This document shows, one piece after another, positions 1 to 6,417 of a stretch of DNA of 8,889 nt (positions are counted from its first letter, which is position 1; each line of letters begins with the position of its first letter). The stretch is from Terriglobia bacterium (lineage in GTDB: Bacteria; Acidobacteriota; Terriglobia; UBA7540). The stretch is taken from NCBI GenBank assembly GCA_030042795.1, contig JASHYZ010000597.1:1-8889 (forward strand). Direction: 5' to 3'. The notes under the pieces were generated by a model. The model searched no databases, was not told where the DNA came from, and worked only from the letters and a program-made list of their open reading frames with translations. Both the position numbers and the translations under genes were made by a program.

Positions 1-2
1 AA

Positions 3-119
3 AATTTTGAAATTTTTTTTCGCCTACCCTGGAATGTTGTTGATAATAAAGGATCGCAAATGAGAAAAATGGGACAAATGAGACTACCCTGGAATGTTAT
101 AGAAAACAAAGCTGGTTAA
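3..119 (+). CDS. Possible C-terminal tail of an upstream gene (5'-partial, very uncertain)
   Basis: A reading frame is open from the left edge (first full codon at base 3) to a TAA at 117-119. It reads a short hydrophobic stretch, then RLPWNVVDNKG, a lysine/arginine/methionine-rich linker, and RLPWNVIENKAG before the stop. Seen directly: the two peptide repeats are similar at protein level and some differences are conservative (V/I, D/E, AAT/AAC for Asn). After the stop the same frame reads a third copy, SWNVIDKQGT, ending at a TAG. I do not recognise a family. The alternative is that this is non-coding repeat DNA in which the frame is accidental. Only about 38 codons are visible, so the coding call is weak. 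Confidence 0.2.
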   Translation, partial: NFEIFFRLPWNVVDNKGSQMRKMGQMRLPWNVIENKAG

Positions 120-154
120 CTCGTTTTATCCTGGAATGTTATAGATAAACAAGG
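25..154 (+). repeat. Three imperfect 28-nt direct repeats, irregularly spaced
   Basis: Copies lie at 25-52, 85-112 and 127-154. All share TAYCCTGGAATGTT followed by a looser tail close to RTWGAWAAYAAAG. Starts are 60 and 42 nt apart, both multiples of three, so all copies share one frame. A smaller direct repeat, CAAATGAGA, occurs at 57-65 and 75-83. The unit may continue to the left of the window. Function is unknown; the region is also the upstream region of the first fucosidase, so a regulatory role is possible but unsupported. Confidence 0.7.
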
Positions 155-203
155 TACTTAGCTAGATTTTTGGGGGTTGATCCCCAGCTTAACAACCTTT
201 TAT

Positions 204-209
204 AAGGAG
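204..209 (+). promoter_or_regulatory. Ribosome binding site for the first fucosidase
   Basis: AAGGAG lies 9 nt before the ATG at 219. It decides the start: the longer frame could begin at a TTG at 177, but that codon has no comparable site and would add 14 residues in front of the twin-arginine signal. Confidence 0.8.
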
Positions 210-218
210 CCAAAACTC

Positions 219-1577
219 ATGATGCCAATGCCACGCATATCGAGACGGGACCACCTTCGCTGGCTCGGAGTGGGCGCCGGGACGATAGCGGCTAGTGCCC
301 TGCCATCTTTTGCCCTTCGTGCTCAGGAACCCGAGGCACCGGAAAGCCAGGAAGTGATCGCTGACCGCCAGCGCCGCATGCAATGGTGGCACCAGGCGAA
401 GTTCGGGATGTTCATCCATTGGGGCCTTTACAGCGTCTATGGCCACCACGAGTGGGCGATGGAGGAGGAAGGCATTCCCGTGGCCGAGTATGAGCAGTTG
501 GCCAAGCAGTTTAAGCCCAGGCCCAACGCCGCGCGCGCCTGGGCCAGGCTTGCCAAGCAGGCCGGCCAGAAATACATGGTGATGACCACCAAGCATCACG
601 AGGGCTTCTGTAATTGGGACACCAAGCTTACCAACTATAACGCTGCCCAGCAGGGACCAGGACGCGATCTGGTGGCCGAGTACGTGGAAGCGGTCCGCGG
701 CGAGGGCCTGCGCGTGGGCTTCTACTACTCCCTGATGGACTGGCACCATCCGGATGGCGCCCGTTGCGCTACGGACGAAGCGGCGCGCCAGCGATTTGTG
801 GAATACACGCACGGCCTGATTCGCGAGCTGCTCAGCAACTACGGCAAAATCGACGTGTTGTGGTATGACGTGGATTGGCCGCTCGACGTCAAGGGCTGGG
901 AATCCGAAAAGATGAACGAAATGGTGTTCAAGCTCCAGCCCGACATCATCGTCAACAATCGCAACGGCCTGCCCGGCGATTTTTCCACGCCGGAGCAGCA
1001 CATCACCGCTTCCAAAGAAGGCCGCGCCTGGGAAAGCTGCATGACCATGAATGACAGTTGGGGTTATCAGCGCGCCGACGATAACTGGAAGAGCGCGAAA
1101 ACCCTGGTGCGAAACGTGATCGAGTGCGCGCAAGGCGGCGGCAACTATCTGCTGAACATCGGTCCCAAGGGCGACGGCACAATTCCCATGGAATCCGTGG
1201 AAAGACTCTCGGCAGTGGGCGAGTGGATGGACGATCACGGCGCCACAATTTATGAGGCGGAGCGCTCGCAGGTGCGCAGCTCCGTGATGGCCGGCTTCAC
1301 GCGCAAGGGGAACACGCTCTATGTGCACGTCCACAACTGGCCGGGCAGCACGGTGGCGGTGGGCGGCTTGAAGACGAAGGCTACTTCAGCGAAATTTCTT
1401 ACCACCGAGCAGAACGTGGAATTCAAACAGGAAGAATTCCGGGTGCAGTTCACCGGACTGCCCGAGCTGGCTCCGGAACAGCCTGCGACCACGATTGCGG
1501 TGGAGTTCGACGGCGAGCCGGTGCAGGATAATACCTGGACGCGCCGGGAGCGCCCGCGCCGCGGGGTGGGGGTGTAG
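219..1577 (+). CDS. Tat-exported alpha-L-fucosidase, glycoside hydrolase family 29 (452 aa)
   Basis: This retaining exo-glycosidase should remove terminal alpha-L-fucose from glycans outside the cytoplasm. The N-terminus has a twin-arginine signal (SRRDHLRWL, residues 8-16), a hydrophobic stretch and a likely cleavage after LRA near residue 35. The GH29 barrel follows: WWHQAKFGMFIHWGLYSV at 56-73, KHHEGF at 125-130, YYSLMDWHHPD at 169-179, VLWYD with the expected nucleophile Asp217, a STPEQ segment with Glu259 as an acid/base candidate, WESCMTMNDSWGY from 271, and GGNYLLNIGP from 307. The last 100 or so residues form the usual small C-terminal beta domain. The tail is oddly arginine-rich (RRERPRRGVGV). 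Length is normal for the family. Substrate linkage cannot be read from sequence. The acid/base residue is poorly conserved in GH29, so that assignment is tentative. Confidence 0.93.
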   Translation: MMPMPRISRRDHLRWLGVGAGTIAASALPSFALRAQEPEAPESQEVIADRQRRMQWWHQAKFGMFIHWGLYSVYGHHEWAMEEEGIPVAEYEQLAKQFKPRPNAARAWARLAKQAGQKYMVMTTKHHEGFCNWDTKLTNYNAAQQGPGRDLVAEYVEAVRGEGLRVGFYYSLMDWHHPDGARCATDEAARQRFVEYTHGLIRELLSNYGKIDVLWYDVDWPLDVKGWESEKMNEMVFKLQPDIIVNNRNGLPGDFSTPEQHITASKEGRAWESCMTMNDSWGYQRADDNWKSAKTLVRNVIECAQGGGNYLLNIGPKGDGTIPMESVERLSAVGEWMDDHGATIYEAERSQVRSSVMAGFTRKGNTLYVHVHNWPGSTVAVGGLKTKATSAKFLTTEQNVEFKQEEFRVQFTGLPELAPEQPATTIAVEFDGEPVQDNTWTRRERPRRGVGV

Positions 1578-1673
1578 CGGGTATAGAACCTCGGGCGAGA
1601 GCATTGAACATTAGGCTACATAGATATATTCTTCAGATAGTCTACACGCCACCACGAGGCATTTCCCGGCTGC

Positions 1674-1757
1674 GTCATCCCGAGCGCAGCAAGGAATCTC
1701 GCTCTGAGAACAAAGGGGTTACGAGATTCCTCGTCGCTCACGGTTCCTCGGAATGAC
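1674..1757. repeat. REP-like palindromic element, two arms in inverted orientation
   Basis: The left arm starts GTCATCCCGAG (1674-1684) and ends GGAATCTCG (1693-1701). The right arm is CGAGATTCC (1722-1730) to CTCGGAATGAC (1747-1757). The inner 9-bp pairing is perfect and the outer 11-bp pairing has one mismatch, so the unit can fold into a long interrupted hairpin. The right arm, reverse-complemented, matches the element at 4018-4053 at 31 of 36 positions. It lies between the fucosidase stop and the TPR gene and may act as a transcription or mRNA-stability boundary, which is inference. Confidence 0.8.
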
Positions 1758-1820
1758 AAGTCGGGTGGGTCCGTGTTTGACCCGCTGACAACAGTCTCTC
1801 CTCTCTCGAGCTCACGCCCG

Positions 1821-1829
1821 TGGCATAAT
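1821..1829 (+). promoter_or_regulatory. Candidate extended -10 box for the TPR gene
   Basis: TGGCATAAT fits an extended -10 (TGn followed by CATAAT at 1824-1829). No good -35 box stands at the usual distance. A start of transcription about 7 nt downstream would fall just before the GTG at 1839, giving an almost leaderless mRNA. This is a weak single-motif call. Confidence 0.3.
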
Positions 1830-1838
1830 CGAGCTATT

Positions 1839-3986
1839 GTGAATCGGGCTCTCCAGGGTTTGGCTACATTCCCCGTCGTTCTCCGTCGGTTCTCCACGGT
1901 GTTGGTGTCTTACGGCATTCTGTGCTTGGCCATCACGCCGTTCGCATCGGGGCTTCCAAGCGCACGCAGCGCACAAGCAGGGAAGGCCGATGATCTGCGG
2001 CCTGCTGCATTGCTACCGGAAGGCTGCAAGCCCGGCGCCCAGGCCGATTCCAGAGTTAACGAGGTATGGGACGCCGTCAGCTCCCACCCAACCGCCAATG
2101 GCTACAGCGATCTCGGTGCTGTCTACGCCGGAGCGGGCGAGGGGAACTGCGCTGTATCTGCCTTCGAGCTGGCTCTGCGGATCGATCCCACTTTTTGGGA
2201 AGCGCATTACAACCTGGCTCTCGCGCTGCTTCAGCAGGGCAAGCACGCAGACGCGGAAGAGGAGCTTCGCAGGGCCGTTGCGCAAAGGCCGGGCGCCTTT
2301 GCCGCGCACAACGCTCTGGGGACGCTTCTTCAGGATGACGGTGACTTAGAGGGCGCCGCGAGCGAGTTCAAGGCGGCCATTGCAGCCAATCCGAAATTTC
2401 CTTTCCCGTATTACAACCTCGCCCAGGTGTTTTCCGCCGAAAAGCGCTACGACTCGGCCATCTACTATCTCAAACAAGGCTTGGCGAAATCGCCGCCCGC
2501 TTCGCTCGCCGCCGACATGAGCCTCGCGCTCGCCATCGCCTACTCAGAAGATAACAACTACAGCGAGGCTGTTTCTCTCTTTCACAAGCTCGTTGCCGCC
2601 CAACCCGAGTCTGCCGAATTGCGTTTCAATCTGGCCACGGCCCTGGCGCGCAACCAAAAATACGATGCGGCCGTTCGGGAGTATCAAGAGGTTTTGCGGA
2701 TTGATCCTTCGAACGACCTCGCCCGGCTGTCGCTGGCCAAAGCTTACATGAAGCTGGACCAGTTCGCTGCTGCGGTTCCCGTCCTCAAAGAGTACGTCCG
2801 CCGCAAGCCGCAGGACTCCGAAGGCTACGGCGTGCTAGGCCAGGCTTACAAGGGACTCGGTGAGTTTTCCGATGCGGAAGGCGCGCTGCGGCAGGCCGCC
2901 GCGCTCGATCCTTCGAGTTACGAAGCGCACTACAATCTGGGGTTCGTGCTGGCGCGAATGGGAAAGGTCGATGAGGCCGTGGCAGAGCTCGAAACGGCCA
3001 AGAGGCTGAACCCGAACGCGTCCGAAGTGCTTTACGAGTTGGGCCTCGCCCTTTCCAGATCCAAGCAGCAAGCCGCCGCCACGCAGGAATTGCAGGCCTT
3101 CCAGGAGCTGAAGCAGAAGAACGATAAGGCAATTGATGCTGGCACTCTCAACAACAAGGCAAATCAACTGCTGCAGCAAGGAAACGTGCAAGCGGCCGCG
3201 GATGCGTATCGTGAGGCGTTGAAGCTCGATCCGGCCAACGCTAAGATGCACTACAACCTCTCGCTGGCGCTCGACAGACTCGGAGATGCCACGGCCGAAC
3301 AGGCAGAACTCGAACGCGCGGTTCAACTCGACCCTAACCTTGCCACCGCGCACAATCAACTCGGCCTGCGCTACATGGAGATCGGTCGCGCGCCTGAGGC
3401 GGAGAAGGAATTCGAGGCGGCGATTGCCATCAGCCCGCAATACGTTGAGGCCAAGAGCAACCTGGGAGCGCTCTATGGGCGCGAGCACAGGGATGCTGAT
3501 GCCATCGGTCTGTTACAACAGGCGGTGAAGGACGATCCCAATTACGCGCAGGCCTTTGTGAACCTGGGGCTGGTTTTGGCCGGCGAAGGAAAGCTGCCGG
3601 AGGCCGAACAACAGTTCCAGAATGCTCTTAAGGTCTCACCCGACCACATCGGGGCGACCAATGCACTCGGAATGGTCGAGGCCAAGATGGGCAAGAATGA
3701 GGAAGCAATCGCCGCCTTCAAAAAGGCGGTGCGGCTTCAGCCAAATTCGGCGGACTGGGGGCAGGCGATCGCTGACCTCAAGGAGGCGCTCAAGGTGTGC
3801 GGTCAGTGCTCCGAGAACGCGGCACTGCATCGCGATCTCGGGCTGATTTATTGCCGTAAAGGCGACGTGGAAAACGGTAGGCGCGAGCTGAAGGCCGCCT
3901 TGGAGTTGAAGCCGGACGATGCCGACGCGCGGAAGGCGATCAACATCCTTGACGGCCTCAACAAAGGGCCATCAGCATCGCCTTGA
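1839..3986 (+). CDS. Secreted tetratricopeptide-repeat protein (about 17 TPRs, 715 aa)
   Basis: This is a protein-interaction scaffold with no catalytic domain visible. From the GTG at 1839 the protein has a basic N-terminus with an RR pair, a hydrophobic segment (VLVSYGILCLAITPFASG, residues 21-38) and a possible signal-peptidase site after SAQA near 47. There is no good lipobox. From about residue 88 it is nearly continuous 34-residue TPR units of the W/Y-x-x-LG-x-x-x-x-x-x-G...A...F/L...A-x-x-x-x-P type. I count about 16 in a row, a short break, a CGQC motif (Cys654, Cys657) and one last TPR. The frame also extends upstream to a GTG at 1773, and GTGs at 1899 and 1905 are further options; none has a strong ribosome binding site. 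The partner is unknown. Its place between two exported fucosidases suggests, but does not show, a role at the envelope. Confidence 0.85.
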   Translation: MNRALQGLATFPVVLRRFSTVLVSYGILCLAITPFASGLPSARSAQAGKADDLRPAALLPEGCKPGAQADSRVNEVWDAVSSHPTANGYSDLGAVYAGAGEGNCAVSAFELALRIDPTFWEAHYNLALALLQQGKHADAEEELRRAVAQRPGAFAAHNALGTLLQDDGDLEGAASEFKAAIAANPKFPFPYYNLAQVFSAEKRYDSAIYYLKQGLAKSPPASLAADMSLALAIAYSEDNNYSEAVSLFHKLVAAQPESAELRFNLATALARNQKYDAAVREYQEVLRIDPSNDLARLSLAKAYMKLDQFAAAVPVLKEYVRRKPQDSEGYGVLGQAYKGLGEFSDAEGALRQAAALDPSSYEAHYNLGFVLARMGKVDEAVAELETAKRLNPNASEVLYELGLALSRSKQQAAATQELQAFQELKQKNDKAIDAGTLNNKANQLLQQGNVQAAADAYREALKLDPANAKMHYNLSLALDRLGDATAEQAELERAVQLDPNLATAHNQLGLRYMEIGRAPEAEKEFEAAIAISPQYVEAKSNLGALYGREHRDADAIGLLQQAVKDDPNYAQAFVNLGLVLAGEGKLPEAEQQFQNALKVSPDHIGATNALGMVEAKMGKNEEAIAAFKKAVRLQPNSADWGQAIADLKEALKVCGQCSENAALHRDLGLIYCRKGDVENGRRELKAALELKPDDADARKAINILDGLNKGPSASP

Positions 3987-4017
3987 GTTACCGCTCACTG
4001 AAGAACTCACCAAAACT

Positions 4018-4053
4018 GTCATTCCGAGGAGCCGAAGACGACGAGGAATCTCG
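4018..4053. repeat. Second copy of the REP-like unit, in the convergent gap
   Basis: The 36-nt unit begins GTCATTCCGAG and ends GAGGAATCTCG, matching the reverse complement of 1722-1757 at 31 of 36 positions. It is a single arm with only a short internal pairing (ATTCC at 4021-4025 with GGAAT at 4045-4049). It sits in the 105-bp gap between the TPR gene and the oppositely oriented fucosidase. No U-tract terminator is visible in this gap. Confidence 0.8.
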
Positions 4054-4091
4054 CAGTGGCTCCACGAGTACCTCTGAGCTTCTCAACGGAA

Positions 4092-5942
4092 TCAGGCGAG
4101 GCTCACCTTAAAGACCACGGCATAGTCGGAAGCGGGCTTCTGCCGGGGTTGCTCGATACGAAGGCCCTGCGACGAGTGTTTGAACCGGACTTTCTCCGGC
4201 GAGCCTAACAACTCCACGTGCTCCACTTTTCCTGCATGATTCGCCGCCGCGCCGAACGAGCTCAGGACCACCGCCTGCTCGGGCCAACCGAGGACAATGG
4301 CGTAGACCACCGTGCCGGCCTTGTTGCGCGTATAGCGGATATCGGTTGGCCCTAGCTGCCCGACGGATTCGCCCTGGAACGAGCCGGCCTTGATCATGTG
4401 CGGGCCTTCGCCGAACACGGTCCAGGGCCGCGTGGCGTAAATGGCTTCGCCATTCACTTTGAACCATGCGCCAATCTGCTCTAAAATGTGACGCTCCTTG
4501 GAATCAATCGTGCCATCGGGCTTGCCCGGAATGTTGAGCAGGAAAGTGCCGTTCTTGCTTACCGTATCAACCATCCAATGGATCACTTGGCGCGGCGGCA
4601 TGTAGCCGCCGTATTCGCCCGCCTTGTCGAACAAAGCGCGCTGGTAATGCCAATCCCCGATGCAGGTTTCGGACTGCCAGGGATGGGGCAGGGTTTCTGA
4701 GGCAAGACCACGCTCGATATCCGCCACCACTGATTTGGCAAGATTTGGCGGAACCTCTTTGATGTTGATCACGCCTTGCAACTTTCCGGCGTTGGCCGCC
4801 AGATTGCGGTTGTAATAATAGGCGCACACACACATTCCGCCCCAGCCAAGAGGGAGTAGCCCGTTGTCGAAATAGACGAGATCTGGGCTGTGCTGGTCCA
4901 CCAGGTCGCGGGTGCGATCGTAGAAGTCTTTGACGTAGGAAATATCGGGCAGCGCATCGGGCGGATGCTTGGGCGCATAGAGCCGTTGTGGGTCGAGGTC
5001 TTCCCACCACTGGCCGCGCCCCTCGGCGAGCGTCAATTGGCCGTCGTAAGCGCGGCCGGCCAAAGAACCAGAAGCGTCTGAGCCGTGGCTCGGTTGGAAC
5101 CACCACCAGTTGCGCGCTTGATGCACAGTTACGCCAAAACGCAGATTGCGCTTGCGCGCTTCCGCCGCCCAGGTTCCGATCACATCGCGGTGCGGGCCAT
5201 GACTGACGGCGTTCCAAGGGTGGTGCTTGGAGTTCCAGGTGTCGAAGCCGTCATGATGATTGGCAAGCGCTACATAAAATTTGGCGCCGGCGCTCACGTA
5301 CAAATCCATGAGCTCGGAGGGCTGCCAGTTCAGCAACGTCCATTGCGCGCACAGGTCCTTATAGCCGAAAAGCGTGGGCGAGCCGTAATGCGCCACCTGG
5401 AACTTGTTCTGGTCTGACCCTTGGATGTACATCCCGCGCGCATACCAGTCACCGTCTTCGGGCACGCACTGCGGGCTCCAGTGATTCCAGATGCCGAATT
5501 TGGCGTCGCGATACCATTCCGGACATTCGTACTGAAGCAACGACTCCCAGGTGGATTGGTACGGTCCGTCTCCCTCCAAACCCGGAATGGGGGAGGTCAT
5601 GGGCACGCCGTCGTGTGAACCGCCCGGCACGGGCAGTTCGGGTGGCTCGCCCCATTCGGTAGGCTTCCAATCCTGGTCGTTCAAATGCTCTGCAACAATG
5701 CTTCCGTTCCGCAAAGCGTAAAAGACGCGCTCGTTTTCAGGCGTGGCGCAAAAGGCGGCATAATCCTTGGTGTACTGATTGAAGCCCGCCGCGCCCGCCG
5801 TGGCCTCTGTTTGGCCGGCAGTAGCTTTTGCATTGGACGGAAGGGAGAAACCAAACGTGGCCCTCCCGACGCCGGATATTGACAAGGCAGCCGATTGACC
5901 AGCGACTCCGGCGAGCATATGAATGAATCTTCTTCGCTGCAT
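4092..5942 (-). CDS. Tat-exported alpha-L-fucosidase, GH29, large form (616 aa)
   Basis: Predicted to hydrolyse alpha-L-fucosides outside the cytoplasm. The N-terminus is a twin-arginine signal (QRRRFIHMLAG, residues 2-12) followed by an Ala/Thr/Gly-rich linker (KATAGQTEATAGAAG). About 80 residues of unassigned sequence precede the barrel. Barrel motifs: WYRDAKFGIWNHWSPQC from 143, ANHHDGF at 227-233, VYFDNG with expected nucleophile Asp359, an ERG motif with Glu410 as acid/base candidate, PWQSETCIGDWHY from 421, and TFLLNIPGKPDGTI from 466. A C-terminal beta domain completes it. It is about 160 residues longer than the other fucosidase and shares few residues outside the core motifs, so the two are not a recent duplication and may differ in substrate. 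The ATG at 5942 was preferred over a GTG at 5963 because AAGGGG lies 10 nt before it. It converges on the TPR gene. Confidence 0.92.
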   Translation of the reverse strand: MQRRRFIHMLAGVAGQSAALSISGVGRATFGFSLPSNAKATAGQTEATAGAAGFNQYTKDYAAFCATPENERVFYALRNGSIVAEHLNDQDWKPTEWGEPPELPVPGGSHDGVPMTSPIPGLEGDGPYQSTWESLLQYECPEWYRDAKFGIWNHWSPQCVPEDGDWYARGMYIQGSDQNKFQVAHYGSPTLFGYKDLCAQWTLLNWQPSELMDLYVSAGAKFYVALANHHDGFDTWNSKHHPWNAVSHGPHRDVIGTWAAEARKRNLRFGVTVHQARNWWWFQPSHGSDASGSLAGRAYDGQLTLAEGRGQWWEDLDPQRLYAPKHPPDALPDISYVKDFYDRTRDLVDQHSPDLVYFDNGLLPLGWGGMCVCAYYYNRNLAANAGKLQGVINIKEVPPNLAKSVVADIERGLASETLPHPWQSETCIGDWHYQRALFDKAGEYGGYMPPRQVIHWMVDTVSKNGTFLLNIPGKPDGTIDSKERHILEQIGAWFKVNGEAIYATRPWTVFGEGPHMIKAGSFQGESVGQLGPTDIRYTRNKAGTVVYAIVLGWPEQAVVLSSFGAAANHAGKVEHVELLGSPEKVRFKHSSQGLRIEQPRQKPASDYAVVFKVSLA

Positions 5943-5947
5943 CTGTA

Positions 5948-5958
5948 GGGGTCCCCTT
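5948..5958 (-). promoter_or_regulatory. Ribosome binding site overlapping a GGGGACCCC palindrome
   Basis: On the minus strand AAGGGG (5958-5953) lies 10 nt before the ATG at 5942. The four G residues are half of a 9-nt GGGGACCCC palindrome (5948-5956). The site decides the start codon. Partial self-pairing between transcripts could affect access, which is speculation. Confidence 0.5.
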
Positions 5959-5983
5959 TCCACGTGCTTGCATTCGACTGGTC

Positions 5984-6013
5984 ATTCTACACCCACAAAG
6001 GTCATACTGCGAA
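5984..6013 (-). promoter_or_regulatory. Candidate promoter for the large fucosidase
   Basis: On the minus strand TTCGCA (6013-6008) and TAGAAT (5989-5984) are 18 nt apart, with the -10 box about 42 nt before the ATG. The -35 match is poor. This is a plausible but weak sigma-70-like promoter. Confidence 0.35.
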
Positions 6014-6070
6014 GTGTTCTGCCATTTTGGTAGGGGGTCAATTTGCGGCCTGAGATCAACCACCTGAGTC

Positions 6071-6263
6071 CTTGGCGACCTCTGTGCCCTCTGTGGTGCG
6101 CTTTTCTTTGCGCGCCGAGAGAAGTCGGTGTCCAAGCCGAAGTCGTTTTGCAAATTCTTCGCGGCACAAGAAGAAATTGGACGTTAGTAACACGGAGTTC
6201 ACAGAGACTCTGTGGCCTCAGTGTTGAATGCTTTCAGGCACAGAGAACAGAGAACACGGAGAT
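6071..6263. repeat. CTCTGTG/CACAGAG intergenic repeat element
   Basis: The left part (6071-6098) reads cttggcgacctctgtgccct then ctgtggtg. The right part holds CACGGAGTTCACAGAG and TCTGTGGCCTCAGTGTTGAA (6191-6228) and CACAGAGAACAGAGAACACG from 6239. The right part includes a perfect 7+1+7 palindrome, CACAGAGaCTCTGTG, at 6200-6214. The left arm and the far right arm are roughly inverse complements, so the whole can fold back. I know similar 'CCTCTGTG...CTCTGTGG' intergenic repeats from several bacterial genomes. The 5964-6417 gap holds no gene I can support besides this element and the two promoter candidates. Confidence 0.6.
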
Positions 6264-6361
6264 ATCCAGATCTTCAGGCTTGAAGCAACCGCGCGGTTCC
6301 CACACTCGCGTGCTGAGGTCTCGGCACCCGGTCCATTGGCAACAAGTTCGCAACCGGGATT

Positions 6362-6390
6362 TTGGCAAAGGTTTTGAACCGTGCCAGAAT
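6362..6390 (+). promoter_or_regulatory. Candidate promoter for the MbfA-like gene
   Basis: TTGGCA (6362-6367) and CAGAAT (6385-6390) are separated by 17 nt and lie about 28 nt before the ATG at 6418. This leaves room for a short leader with GGAG (6403-6406) and GAGG (6408-6411). I saw no recognisable Fur or Irr operator. Confidence 0.5.
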
Positions 6391-6417
6391 AGCGTTCAAC
6401 TTGGAGCGAGGTTCGTC

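Noticed and set aside
25..154. CRISPR-like array (28-nt repeats, 32-nt first spacer)
   Set aside because: The second spacer is only 14 nt, the repeats differ at several positions, and there is no cas gene or leader; spacing in multiples of three fits a different origin.
172..185. GGGGG-TTGAT-CCCC hairpin as a terminator before the first fucosidase
   Set aside because: The T-run precedes the stem on the plus strand instead of following it, and the stem is short; neither direction gives a proper terminator.
189..1334. 381-codon open frame on the minus strand
   Set aside because: It is fully antisense to the well-supported GH29 gene, and its translation shows no recognisable domain; typical of GC-rich DNA.
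2835..3488. 217-codon open frame on the minus strand
   Set aside because: It lies opposite the TPR repeats, and its pattern follows the 34-residue period of the sense strand; a shadow frame.
6043..6417. N-terminal extension of the MbfA-like frame
   Set aside because: The 125 extra codons run through the CTCTGTG repeat element, look like no protein, and a ribosome binding site supports the ATG at 6418.
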